A stretch of 64,000 bases of DNA, taken from the NCBI GenBank assembly GCA_963713445.1, contig CAVQMB010000002.1:1-64000 (forward strand). The letters are read 5' to 3'. Under the pieces are notes generated by a model. The model did not search any database. It saw only the letters and a list, made by a program, of their open reading frames with translations, and was not told the origin of the DNA. Made by a program: the position numbers and the translations under genes. Positions within the stretch are counted from its first letter, which is position 1. Every line of letters begins with the position of its first letter. Of this stretch, positions 8,588 through 19,558 are shown one piece after another. The stretch is from CAVQMB01 sp963713445. GTDB lineage: Bacteria; Pseudomonadota; Gammaproteobacteria; Competibacterales; Competibacteraceae.

Positions 8588-9397
8588 TTAGAGCCTTTCA
8601 ATTAATTGAGCGCCCCTTTTGTAAAATAGTAACAAACCGATCCATAGGGATATTAACGTCCAAGTTGTAAAAGCAATAGATATTTTCCAACTTGGTAATG
8701 TTCCAGCCCAAAAAAGACTTTGGAAAATTATGGTAAATTCTGTCAAGGGGCTAATAAAGAATATCGGTCTAATTGGTTTTGGAAGAAAATGTATAGGATA
8801 AATTATGGGCGTTACCCAAAAAAGCAGCTGCATCATTACGTCTACAAGGTGTTTAATATCCCTAAAATCAACGTATACTATAGCTAACATAAGCATAATG
8901 CCAAAGCTAAAAAGTAGAAATAAAATTATATAGAGTGGATACAATAATAAAACCCAATGCAAATGGCCACCTAGTGGTATAAATAATACCAGATACACTA
9001 CTAGTGCCATAGACCATAAGATCAGATTGACAAGAAGATTTGATGTAGGAATAAGAAGTCGAGGAAAGTATATTTTTTTTAGGAGCGCGGAACTTCCAGT
9101 CAACAAATCTGATGCCTGAAGGATTAACGTTGAAAATAGAGTCCAGTGCAGGATTCCGGTTACCAAATAAAGGGCATGATTAGGTTGATTGGCATGAAAT
9201 ACGTATGTGAAAACAAAAAGGTACATTAAAGTTACAAGTAAGGGATTCATAAGGGACCATGCGAACCCCAAAGCCGCACCTTGATAGCGAACTTTTATTT
9301 CCTTAGCTACAAGATTTTTGAGAAGGTCACGATATTCCCACCAACGTTGGATCGGCCTGTGGAGCATAGCAAAAAGAATTTGTATTCGAAAGCACAT
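8588..9397 (-). CDS. wzm: Polysaccharide ABC exporter permease (Wzm-like)
   Basis: This is an ABC-2 type membrane subunit that forms the export channel with the ATPase at 7793-8512. The N-terminus RYQGAALGFAWSLMNPLL is the family hallmark, and about six hydrophobic segments follow, for example MYLFVFTYVF and LYIILFLLFSFGIMLMLAI. FWVTPIIYP near residue 185 is also typical. At 269 residues the length is normal. The listed ATG is the first in frame; MLHRPIQ ten residues later is an alternative. Gene order permease then ATPase on the minus strand is the usual one, and the AT-rich base use marks the pair as part of a transferred glycan island. Confidence 0.88.
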   Translation of the reverse strand: MCFRIQILFAMLHRPIQRWWEYRDLLKNLVAKEIKVRYQGAALGFAWSLMNPLLVTLMYLFVFTYVFHANQPNHALYLVTGILHWTLFSTLILQASDLLTGSSALLKKIYFPRLLIPTSNLLVNLILWSMALVVYLVLFIPLGGHLHWVLLLYPLYIILFLLFSFGIMLMLAIVYVDFRDIKHLVDVMMQLLFWVTPIIYPIHFLPKPIRPIFFISPLTEFTIIFQSLFWAGTLPSWKISIAFTTWTLISLWIGLLLFYKRGAQLIERL

Positions 9398-9461
9398 GTT
9401 ATGCTGTGTATCTTTGAGTAATAGTTGGATTAATTAGCGTTTTTCAAATAAGTTCTAGTGC

Positions 9462-9707
9462 TTATCTAGCATTGGACCTCTGATGCCTGAGTATCCTGTT
9501 AAATTCTGGCTTGGGTGGTGTCCGTTTTCTTGGGTTAAACATATTTTTAATGTGTACATCTTTGAGAATAGACTGATTCTGCAAACAGGCATAACAAGGG
9601 ATCACTTGTGCGAGGATAGTACTGACGATTCCATAGGTGTAATTGCGATATCCCCCTGCGGTTGTTGCAATGCTCGAATGAGTTTCGAGGGAATCCCAAG
9701 TGGCCAT
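9462..9707 (-). CDS. Unrecognised small protein with a good ribosome-binding site
   Basis: An 81-residue frame is preceded by GAGGAG eight bases before the ATG. I do not recognise the product. It has a hydrophobic stretch near residues 24-38 (TYGIVSTILAQVIPCYACL) and a basic C-terminus. It lies between the Wzm gene and the broken asnS. It may be a real small gene, a remnant of the glycan island, or chance. Confidence 0.3.
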   Translation of the reverse strand: MATWDSLETHSSIATTAGGYRNYTYGIVSTILAQVIPCYACLQNQSILKDVHIKNMFNPRKRTPPKPEFNRILRHQRSNAR

Positions 9708-9854
9708 TATATGGTCTCCTCACGCAGCAGTTGAGTGGGGAATGTGGTGAAGTCGAGTTGCGAAAAGATCACGACACTATGCGGAATAGTATTCTTAGAT
9801 GGTGCTTTACTATTATGTGAACAAGGTTTGCTATGGCTCCAGTGCTAAATCGAA
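9708..9854. other. Gene-less stretch between the small ORF and asnS
   Basis: I see no coding sequence, clear terminator or repeat here. The base composition changes from AT-rich to GC-rich at about 9850, which gives the right edge of the transferred glycan island. The AT-rich flank 9398-9461 is likewise without a gene. Confidence 0.5.
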
Positions 9855-11284
<1,430 letters not shown>

Positions 11285-11369
11285 GAGAATCCTTGAATCG
11301 AAATTAAAGCGCGAGTGAAAAGGGCGATTATAAACGTGCCGTACCCCGGGCCGCACAGGTGATGCGCCG

Positions 11370-12041
11370 ATGAAGTTGCTGCTGGTGGAGGACGAGGTCA
11401 AAACGCGCCGCTTCGTGACGCGCGGGCTGAAGGAGAACGGTTTTGTGGTCGATGCGGCTGCCGACGCCGCCGCAGCGTTGGAACTGGCTCTGAGCCACGA
11501 TTATGACGCTATCGTCCTGGATATCATGCTGCCGGACCTGGACGGACGCGAGGTATTGAAGCGGTTGCGTGCGGCGGGCAACCGTGTACCGCTGTTGTTT
11601 TTGACTGCGCGCGACACGGTGGAGGACCGGGTTGCCGGGCTCGAGCTGGGGGCCGACGATTATCTGGTAAAGCCATTCGCGTTCTCTGAATTGCTGGCGC
11701 GGCTGCGCGCTCTGCTGCGCCGGCGCGGTGGTGAGCCGGTGCGGAATCTGGCGGTGGCTGATTTGCGGTTGGATCTGGTGACCCGGCGGGCGGTGCGGGC
11801 GGGGCAGCGCATCGATCTGAGCGGGCGGGAATTCGCGCTGCTGTGGTTGCTGATGCGCCACCACGGCGAAGTGCTGTCGCGGGCTATCATTGCCGAGAAG
11901 GTCTGGGATATGAATTTCGACAGCGATACCAACGTCGTCGATGTGGCGGTACGGCGCCTGCGTCGCAAGGTCGACCAACCGTTTGAGGTTCCCCTCATCC
12001 ATACCGTGCGCGGCATGGGCTACGTGCTGGAGGTCCGTTGA
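11370..12041 (+). CDS. cusR: OmpR-family response regulator, CusR/CopR-like
   Basis: The receiver domain spans residues 1-115 with the acidic pair ED near residue 8, the phosphoacceptor Asp in IVLDIMLPDLDG near residue 51 and the conserved Lys in DDYLVKPFAF. A winged-helix DNA-binding domain follows (FALLWLLMRHHGEVLSR, then VDVAVRRLRRKVD and HTVRGMGYVLE). At 223 residues it is typical. It overlaps the sensor kinase by 4 bases. A perfect CusR/CopR-type dyad lies 1.1 kb beyond the kinase gene, in front of an RND efflux operon, so copper, silver or another metal is the likely signal. The gene symbol is by similarity and by that site. Confidence 0.85.
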   Translation: MKLLLVEDEVKTRRFVTRGLKENGFVVDAAADAAAALELALSHDYDAIVLDIMLPDLDGREVLKRLRAAGNRVPLLFLTARDTVEDRVAGLELGADDYLVKPFAFSELLARLRALLRRRGGEPVRNLAVADLRLDLVTRRAVRAGQRIDLSGREFALLWLLMRHHGEVLSRAIIAEKVWDMNFDSDTNVVDVAVRRLRRKVDQPFEVPLIHTVRGMGYVLEVR

Positions 12042-13462
12042 CCGGGACTCAGGCACCATGGTGGCAATCGATTACGGCCCGGCTGGTGCTGTATTACAGC
12101 GTCTGCACAGGCGTGGTGTTGCTGACGGCTATTGCCGTGCTGTACTGGGCGGTTGTTGCCAGCATCGCCAACGATGACCGGCATTTTCTGGCCGAGAAGC
12201 TGCATGTGTTACGCACCATGCTGCAGGAGCGACCCGATGATCAATCGCTTCTGAACGAAGAAGTGGACTGGGAAACCCGGGTGCTGGCGCACGCCCGCTA
12301 CTTCGTGCAAATCGAGGATCGGGGCGGGCGGGTGCTGGCACAGACGCCCGGCCTGGATCGTTCGGGTATTCCGCTGGGTGATTTTCCCGCGCCGATACCG
12401 CTGGGTTCGACCACCCCGGCGTTGACCTGGGCGCGAACACCGTCCGGGCGCCGCTACTTGCTGGCCGCCGCGCAGGCGCGTCTGGGTTCGGCAACGACAC
12501 CGCAGCGCATCGTGCGGATCGCACTCGATGTTTCACATGAAGATCGCATTCTGACGGATTTCCGCCACATCGCGCTGCTCGTTTTGTTGGCGGGGGTGCT
12601 GGTGTCGGCGCTGCTGGGCCTGTTGATCGCCCGCCGGGGTCTGCGGCCCATCGCGACCATGGTGGAGACGCTGCGGGGTACCACCGCGGCGCGGCTTGAT
12701 CAGCGCATTGAACCGACTGCCTGGCCGCGCGAACTCAGCAGTCTGGCGCTGTCGCTCAACGGTATGCTGGCGCGCTTGAGCGAGGCGTTCGCCCGGATTT
12801 CCGGGTACGCGGCTGATCTGGCACATGAGCTCCGCTCACCGCTCAACAATCTGCGGGGTGAAGCCGAAGTGGCATTGGCTCGTCGACGCAGCGCCTCAGA
12901 GTACCGCGACGTGCTGGAATCGAGTCTGGAGGAGACGCAGCGACTGGCGCAGCTCGTAGACAGTCTGCTGTTTTTGGCGCATGCCGAAAATCCGCAGGCG
13001 CAATTGCGTCGCAGCGAGTTTGCTGTCCGGCCCGAAGTCGATTCTTTGCTGGAGTTCTACGAGCTGAGTGCGGAGGAAGCCGGGATCGGTGTCAGTTGCG
13101 AAGGGACGGCGATACTACATGCTGATCGCGAACTGGTGCGCCGGGCGGTGGGCAATCTGCTGTCCAACGCCATCCGGCATACCGCTGCCGGCGGCGTGAT
13201 CCGCGTCACGATCGCCCAGGCACGCGATGGTGCCACTGGCATCACGGTCAGCGATAACGGTTCGGGTATGGATATGATCGTCCAGTCCCAGGCATTCGAT
13301 CGGTTCTACCGCGGGAGGGAGGCCCGCGGTCGCGGTGTGGGGTCGGGGTTGGGGCTGGCTATCGTGCAGTCGATCATGACGCTGCACGGCGGCCGCGTCG
13401 ATCTGGCCAGCGAGCCCGGCCAAGGCACCCGGGTGTCACTCTGGTTCCCGGGGCTTCATTAG
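12038..13462 (+). CDS. cusS: Heavy-metal sensor histidine kinase, CusS-like
   Basis: The start is probably TTG at 12038, overlapping the regulator stop (TTGA). The order is: membrane segment 1 (about residues 14-40), periplasmic sensor domain, membrane segment 2 (about 178-200), HAMP linker, HisKA with DLAHELRSPLNNLRGEAEVA, N-box NLLSNAIRHT, G1 SDNGSGMD and G2 GVGSGLGLAIVQS. At 474 residues it matches CusS/CopS kinases. It would phosphorylate the regulator coded just upstream in response to periplasmic metal. The frame is intact although the genes on both sides are broken. The periplasmic part is not rich in His or Met, so the exact metal cannot be read off. Confidence 0.85.
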   Translation: MTGTQAPWWQSITARLVLYYSVCTGVVLLTAIAVLYWAVVASIANDDRHFLAEKLHVLRTMLQERPDDQSLLNEEVDWETRVLAHARYFVQIEDRGGRVLAQTPGLDRSGIPLGDFPAPIPLGSTTPALTWARTPSGRRYLLAAAQARLGSATTPQRIVRIALDVSHEDRILTDFRHIALLVLLAGVLVSALLGLLIARRGLRPIATMVETLRGTTAARLDQRIEPTAWPRELSSLALSLNGMLARLSEAFARISGYAADLAHELRSPLNNLRGEAEVALARRRSASEYRDVLESSLEETQRLAQLVDSLLFLAHAENPQAQLRRSEFAVRPEVDSLLEFYELSAEEAGIGVSCEGTAILHADRELVRRAVGNLLSNAIRHTAAGGVIRVTIAQARDGATGITVSDNGSGMDMIVQSQAFDRFYRGREARGRGVGSGLGLAIVQSIMTLHGGRVDLASEPGQGTRVSLWFPGLH

Positions 13463-13524
13463 AACCCTGGCAAATGCACACGCCTGCGCCAACGTCGTTA
13501 CCGCTGCTGCTGCGGAGCAGCGCG

Positions 13525-14454
13525 CTACACTTTTACCGAACCCAGCCAGATGATGCTTGCCGACATGCCCTTGAAGATGATCTGCCAGCCTTCCGGATGC
13601 ACCATGGCGTTCATCGTTTTGGAGTAACTGGCAAAGGTAGAGCTTGGCGACTTCAGGTTGAGATCCCCGACCATCAGGGCAATCAACGCCTGTGCCTGAC
13701 GACAACCGTTTTCCTCCTTCTCCAACACCGCCTGCCTGTCACCGGTCTGTCTGACCTTGAAGGTGGGCAGGGCGCTACGGATCAGGGATTTGGCGTGGAA
13801 CGTGCGGTCGGCGTGGATGGTGCCGGTTGCCCGTTTGTAAAGCGACCGTATCCCGGCATAGGCGGCATAAAACGGTATGCCCACCACGCTGGAGCACACC
13901 GCGACCTTGGCCACTTTGGCATGCTTCTGGTTCATTATGAACTCCTGAATATCCTTACACGTCTTGGCTTCTCCTGGGCGGTCGTCACAGACGTAGGCAA
14001 CCGATCGGTCCGGCCGCCAGGTGACCATGGCCTGGCGTTTGCGATCGGCGCAGGTGCAGGCATATAGCTCCTTGCTGCCTTCCTTTTCGGCGTAAGGCCG
14101 CTCAGACAGAGCGTACATCTTGTCGAGACCCCAGCCCTCGATCGCCACCGACAGCGCGCTGGTCCAGGGTTTGAGTGCCCATACCACGGTACCGCCGTGG
14201 TGCCGACACTGCCCAGGCCAATGATGCCAACCTTGATCGAAGTGGCACCCAACGAGGTCGCGCCTTTGCTCGCGAGTGTGGTCAGTCCCATCACGGTCGC
14301 GTGTTTGCCAATTTCCTTAGCTCTGGCCTTGAACGGCTGCCAGTTTATCCCGGGTATCCTGCCGTTGCGGGACCAGTTCTTGCTGCTCCTGCTGGGCATA
14401 CCACTCGTTCAGCAGAATTTCGTAAACACTTTGGTTGAAGTCAGGCATCGCCAT
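13525..14454 (-). pseudogene. Unrecognised protein of about 310 residues, two frameshifts
   Basis: A plausible start MAMPDFNQSVYEILLNEWYA at 14454 follows GAGGGA. The frame shifts near 14330 to read KEIGKHATVMGLTTLASKGA and shifts back near 14190 to run open to 13525. The long last part includes the Cys-containing LYACTCADRKRQ and YVCDDRPGEAKTCKD, and a weakly hydrophobic stretch AVCSSVVGIPFYAAYAG. I recognise no family. It lies convergent to the sensor kinase and divergent from the RND operon, so it may be linked to metal resistance or simply be a passenger. Coding character is clear in each piece, which supports a real gene. Confidence 0.5.
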
Positions 14455-14534
14455 CGTGGGTTCCCTCGAGTGTTCTCTGCAGAAGGCTTGTTACGGAGCA
14501 TAACGGGTCCAAAGCAAATTAAATGCCAAAGTCT

Positions 14535-14550
14535 ATGACAACTTTGTCAT
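14535..14550 (+). promoter_or_regulatory. CusR/CopR-type box in front of the RND efflux operon
   Basis: ATGACAA-CT-TTGTCAT is a perfect 7-base dyad with a 2-base spacer. It equals the core of the CusR box known from E. coli (ATGACAAnnTTGTCAT). It ends 45 bases before the ATG of the membrane fusion protein gene. It is the expected target of the CusR-like regulator at 11370-12041. Confidence 0.75.
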
Positions 14551-14595
14551 CCTGGTGACAGCTTGTGGTTAGTCTATCCAGTATAGATTGTTGTA

Positions 14596-15657
14596 ATGAC
14601 AAATCGCTTTCGGGCCTTGGCACGAATGATGGGTGCCGCCGCCGCGGTGGTTGTGTGGCTGCCGGCGTTATCCGTGCACGCCGCTGGCGCTCCCAAAGGC
14701 ATGGTGAGGGTACGGCGCCGGACCGTGACCCGCGAGCTCAAGGCCTATGCCCAGGTGGTGCCGCGATCGCTGCTGCCGGTGCGGGCCACGCTTGCGGGGA
14801 CCATCGCTGGTTTGACGGTGGAGCCGGGTGACAGCGGTCCAGGCCGGTGAATTGCTGGCGCGACTGACCGGACCGCAGCCAGCGTCGTTACTCGCCGAAC
14901 GGCAAGCCGCGGTGCACCGTGCTCAGGCAGCGCTGACGGCGGCCACCCAATTGTTGGCGATTGCCCGCCAGCAACGCCACATGAGGCTCAGCACCCGTCA
15001 GGATGTGATCCAGGCCGAGGCTGGAAAAGCCGCGGCGCGATGCCGAACTCAACCGTGCCCGTGCGCGCCTGGCGAGTATCCGGAAAGCGCTGTTACTGCG
15101 GGCACCGGTGGCCGGACAGGTGATCGGGCGCGCTGCCAGTTCGGGCGAGCGCGTGCCGGCGGGTGACACGATTGTGACGCTGCAGCCCGCGCACAGCCTG
15201 TGGTTGCAGGCCAGTTATTACGGCGCCGCGGCCCGGGAAGTCCGGCCGCAGATGCGCGGTCGCTTCCAGCCGCTCGATGGTGGTCCGACATTGGCCGTTC
15301 AGAGTGGTGGCGCGCCATAGCGCGCTGCGTGCCGATGGCGGCCGCCGGGTCGAACTGGCGGCAACGACGGCGGATCCTGGCTGGTTCAACGGCGAGGCCG
15401 GTACGCTGCGTCTCGCTGCCGGCCAGGAGACGTGGGTGGCGGTGCCGACCCGGGCGTTGATACTGGATCACGGTTCCTGGTGGGTGTTGGTGCGCCACGG
15501 TCAGGCTGACCAGCGCCGGCAGGTCACACCGGGGCCGAGTCGCGGCGACTGGGCCCTGATCCGCAAGGGGCTGGCGCCGGGCGCCGAGGTCATCGTGGAC
15601 AACGCTTACTTGCGGTTCCATCGCCTGTTCGCGCGGCACTACCAGGCACCGGACTGA
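14596..15657 (+). pseudogene. RND efflux membrane fusion protein, three frameshifts
   Basis: The product would be the periplasmic adaptor linking the RND pump to an outer-membrane channel. A signal peptide opens the gene (VVVWLPALSVHAAG). The lipoyl/hairpin parts follow in changing frames: TRELKAYAQVVPRSLLPVRA, then AVQAGELLARLTGPQPASLL from about 14828, AELNRARARLASIRKALLLR and APVAGQVIGRAASSGERVPA from about 15040, and VAVPTRALILDHGSWWVLV from about 15290 to the stop. The reconstructed length is about 354 residues. The RND gene starts 1 base after its stop, so the two form an operon behind the CusR-type box. No outer-membrane TolC-like gene is next to them. Confidence 0.75.
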
Positions 15658-15658
15658 G

Positions 15659-18600
15659 ATGCCAGAGCCTTTCGCCCGCGGCCGTCGGGTGCTGTTGCGG
15701 CCGGTGTTGTGGCTGCTGGTCTATGGCGGTCTGACGGGCTACGGGAGTCCACGCGCTGCTGCATATTCCGGTGGAGGTGCTGCCGCAGTTCGATTATCCC
15801 CAGATCAGCGTGATCAGCCACTACCCCGGGGCAACCGCCACTGAGCTTAGCCAGTTGCTGGCCAAGCCGCTGGAGGGTCAGATCCTGACGCTGCCGGATG
15901 TGGTCAATGTGCGGGCAGTGATGGGTCACGGCACTTTGCAGATCGACGTCCGGTTTCGCGCGGGCAGTGTGGCCCAGCAGGATCTGCAGGCCGTCAAAGG
16001 CGCCATTGATCGGGCCCGCAGCCGGCTGCCCGCGGCTGTCCAGCCCAGGGCCGAGGTCATGGGTAATGCCATCAACGAGGTCGCCGATTACACGGTGAGG
16101 ATTCCTGCCTCGGTGGCACCGGTTACGGTGCAACGGGCTATCGCGACCCGCGTCGTACCCGCGCTGCGAGCCTTGCCGGGGGTGCAGAAGGTCGAGGTCT
16201 ACGGCAGCGGTGGCCCGGCCCTTTGGGTTCAGCCGGAGCTGGCGCGGCTTAGGCACTATGACGTCACGATGCCGGCGCTGGCGCGGGCGCTCAAGGCCCA
16301 GGTGGCATTGCAACCCGGCCGGTTATCTGCAGCTTGGCCATCAGGATGTGGTGATGGAACTGCGCGCATTACCCAAGACCACCGCCGCTCTGGCCGATAC
16401 GCCGATTCCCGCACCGCAGGGCCCGGTGCCGCTGCATGATCTGGCGCGTATCGTGCGCGCGCCGTTGCCGACCCGGGTCAGCGTCAGTCTCGACGGGCGG
16501 CCCAGCATTGCCGTCACCGTGTTCAAGCAGCCCGGCGCCTCCACGGTGCCTGTGACCCGGGAGATACGGACCACGCTGGCCGCGGCACGGAGCGAACTGC
16601 CCGCGCGGTGCGAACTGGGTGCGCACCTACAGCCAGGGCCATCTGGTCGGGCCTGATCGGCTCCGACCTGGGCCGGGACCTGGCACTGGGCGCACTGCTG
16701 GCGATCGGGGTGCTGTTCTGGATCCTGGGGGCGGGCCGCGGGATCTGGGTGCTGGCGCTCAGTATTCCGTTGGCGTTGCTGCTCGGAATTGCCGGACTTT
16801 ATGCGCTGCACCAGTCGCTGAATCTGATGACCCTGGGGGCGCTCTCGGTAGCTGTCGGGCTGCTGGCTGATGACGCCATTATCGTGCTGGAGAGCATCTA
16901 TCATCGCTGGGAGCAGGGCGATGACCACTGGACTGGCATTTGGCGGGGGTTTAAGGACATTGCAAGCCCTGACATCTCCGGTACGGTAACCACGGTGTCG
17001 GTGTTTCTGCCATTGCTGTTTGTCGGGGGCCTGGCGGGACTGTTCTTCGTGCCGTTCGCCCTGGCCATGGCACTGGCACTGCTGGCGTCGCTGCTGATCT
17101 CGCTGACCCTGATTCCGTTGCTGCTGGGCTTTACCCGGGCTCGACCGCCCCGCCGCGTGGGTCTCGGTGGCCGCTTCGTGGCCTGGCTGCAGCGATTTAA
17201 TCAGCGCCTGTTGGGCCTGACGATCGGGCATCCACGGATGGGGTTGCTGCTGTGCGGTGCGCTGCTTGTGCTGAGTCTCGCCGGATTGGTTTGGGTCCCG
17301 GTCAGCTTTCTGCCGCTGCCCAATGAGGGCGTGATGCTGGAAAGCTTCACTTTGCCGCCGGGCAGCTCACTGCACGAAACCGAGGCAGCGGTTGCGCGAC
17401 TTACCCGACGTCTGCGCCGGGATCCGGCAGTGGCCCACACCTTTGCCCGGATCGGCTCGCCCGAGCGCAGCGGTTACACCGAGCCGGCCTCGGCCGGCGA
17501 AATCCAGATCGTGTTGAAAGCCGATGATGGCCGCCAACAGTCTCGACCGGATCGCTCAGCGGTTGCTGCACGAGACCCGCCTGACCGGCGTGTTGGTCAG
17601 TATCGATACCCCGACCGTGGAGCGACTGGGCGAAAGCCTGTCCGGTCTGCCGCAACCCTTCGTGATCCGTTTGTTCGGTCCCGACAGCGAGCGCTTGCGC
17701 CGGCTGTCGAAACGGGTGGTGAAGCGCCTGCGGCAGGTGCCCGCGCTGGCCGATGTCTTCAATAATGACGCGTATCCGGTCAACCAGTTGCAGATCCGCC
17801 CGCGGCCGGCGGCGCTCGCGCATTACGGGCTGACGCCGGCGCAGCTTTATGCCCAGCTCAAGCCGGCCCTGGCAGGGGAGGTGGTGGCGCGGGTGGTGGA
17901 CGGCAACGAGCCGCTGGCGCTATACCTGAGGCTGGCCGACGCCCACCGGCTTTCATTGAACGCGCTGCGCGGTCTACTGATAAGGACCCATGGCTGGACG
18001 CCCCTGGGTCAACTGGCCTCGGTCAAGCTGGTCAGCACGCCCAACCAGATCCGTGATATCGACGGTGCGCGGGCGCTCGAAATTCTAGCGACGCCACTGG
18101 CGCCGCTGAGTCAGGTTATTACCGCCGCCCGGCGCGCGCTGCGCGGCCTGCAGCTACCGGCCGGCTACCGCGTGGCGTTCGGCGGCCTGTTTCCCCGACT
18201 GGAGCATGCCGCGCTTGGTCTTGCGGTGGCCGCCGGCGCGGCGTTTCTGCTGATGCTGGGGATACTCGTGCTGCAGTTCGACGGACTGCTGATTCCGGGC
18301 TTGCTGCTGCTGCAGATTCCGCTGGCATTCACCGGGGGTGCGGCGGCTCTGGTCATCAGCGGGGTGGGTCTGAACGCCACCGGTCTGGTGGCGTTCCTCA
18401 CGTTGATCGGCATCGGGCTCAATCACGGCATCGTCCTGCTTTACCGGACTCAGCGCAACGAGGCCGCCGGACTGGATGTGGAAGCGGCCGTGCGCGAAGC
18501 GGTAACGGTCAGGTTCCGGCCGATCCTGATGACCACGCTGACCGCCCTGCTGGGTATGCTGCCGACGGCGCTGGCCTGGGGCCGCGGCGCTGCGCCGGAG

Positions 18601-18738
18601 CAGGGGTTGGCGGTGGTGGTCATGGGCGGCATCCTGTGGAGTGCGCTGCTCAGCACCAATCTGATTCCGGCGCTTTATCTGCATCGTCGCCGGAAACAAG
18701 CGCAACGCGCCCGGTCGGCTAGCGTTCCGGCGGAATGA
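15659..18738 (+). pseudogene. RND efflux permease, at least five frameshifts
   Basis: Assembled across frames, this is a full-length RND pump of about 1025 residues. Recognisable blocks are IPVEVLPQFDYPQISV and YPGATATELSQLLAKPLEGQ (porter domain), SVAVGLLADDAIIVLESIYH (TM4 with the proton-relay Asp pair), VSFLPLPNEGVMLESFTLPP (second half) and the TM10-12 region TLIGIGLNHGIVLLYRTQRN with FRPILMTTLTALLGMLPTAL. Shifts lie near 15745, 16315, 16608, 16640 and 17521. The Asp-Asp relay is of the common hydrophobe-type rather than the strict CusA pattern, so a drug or mixed substrate cannot be excluded despite the CusR-type operator. The last 20 bases overlap the convergent thioesterase gene. Confidence 0.78.
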
Positions 18739-19147
18739 CTTCGAAGTCAATAACCGCCTGCCGCATGGCCTGCGGTAGGGTGACTGAGCGGTTGGCGGCA
18801 AAGTCGTACCAGACCAGAGCTCCCCGCGAACTGGCTGCCGGTTTGTCCTCGCCCTGAACAAAAATCGCTGCCTGATAGGTGAAACTGCGATTACCCAGGC
18901 GGTCCACCCGGGTTGCGATTTCCAGGCTACTGGGATAATGCAGTTGACGGAGGAAACTGCATTGCACGTCGACGATGACGGGGTGCTGATCCGGTGGCAG
19001 GCCGCGCGGCTGCACGGTGTTGATGTAGTCAATCCGGCCGCACTCGAAGTAGCGCAGGTACTCGACATTGTTGACGTGTCCCAGCGCATCCATGTCACCC
19101 CAGCGCACGATCAATGGCAGGAAATGGCGGAAATCGGCTCGCTGCAT
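18719..19147 (-). CDS. Acyl-CoA thioesterase, 4HBT/YbgC family
   Basis: A 142-residue hotdog-fold enzyme that would hydrolyse an acyl-CoA thioester. The active-site region reads RWGDMDALGHVNNVEYLRYF, with the catalytic Asp in the family position (xDxxGHVNNxxY), and SFTYQAAIF is in the central strand. It is full length and in an intact frame. It is convergent with the RND gene, overlapping it by 20 bases, and lies just downstream of the feo genes on the same strand. A role in phospholipid or fatty-acid turnover is inference; the true substrate is unknown. Confidence 0.82.
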   Translation of the reverse strand: MQRADFRHFLPLIVRWGDMDALGHVNNVEYLRYFECGRIDYINTVQPRGLPPDQHPVIVDVQCSFLRQLHYPSSLEIATRVDRLGNRSFTYQAAIFVQGEDKPAASSRGALVWYDFAANRSVTLPQAMRQAVIDFEVIPPER

Positions 19148-19359
19148 GCGTTATTCATCCCAGGCGTGTGGATCGGCCGGCAATTGTCGCAGATGCCTGT
19201 GCTTATCGACAGCGGGTTGCCCGGTGCACCGGTTTGGATCGCGGCTTGCCAACTGGCGGCATGCTGGAGCGCGCCAGGCTGGGAGTGGCGTTTGACAGTA
19301 AGCGCCCCCGGCACGCCAAGCTGACCCGCCGCCGCGGGTTTCGGGCTGCCGGGTTTTGG

Positions 19360-19555
19360 CTAAGGGTGGCGCCCGTGCCGGGCTGACGACGGGCAGCCGC
19401 GCTTGGACAGGGCGCAGCCGCCGCAGCCGCCGCTGGCTGACCGGCGTCGACCGACCCGCGAGCCGTTGCTTGGCCCGGCGCGGCAGGATCAGCGTCCATA
19501 GCAACCACAGTGCGCTCAACACCACGGCTACCGTTACAATCATCTGTTGCCACAT
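19360..19555 (-). CDS. FeoB-associated Cys-rich small membrane protein, probably frameshifted
   Basis: The gene starts 3 bases after feoB. The first 35 residues form one membrane segment and a basic tail (MWQQMIVTVAVVLSALWLLW, then ILPRRAKQRL), as in the short Cys-rich proteins that follow many feoB genes. In the frame of the start the reading continues to 19151 without Cys clusters. If one base is skipped near 19450, it becomes ASGGCGGCALSKRGCPSS and stops at 19360, which is the expected Cys-rich end. I therefore favour a product of about 64 residues. The role in iron transport (possibly metal handling at the FeoB pore) is inferred from position. Confidence 0.55.
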
Positions 19556-19558
19556 GCG

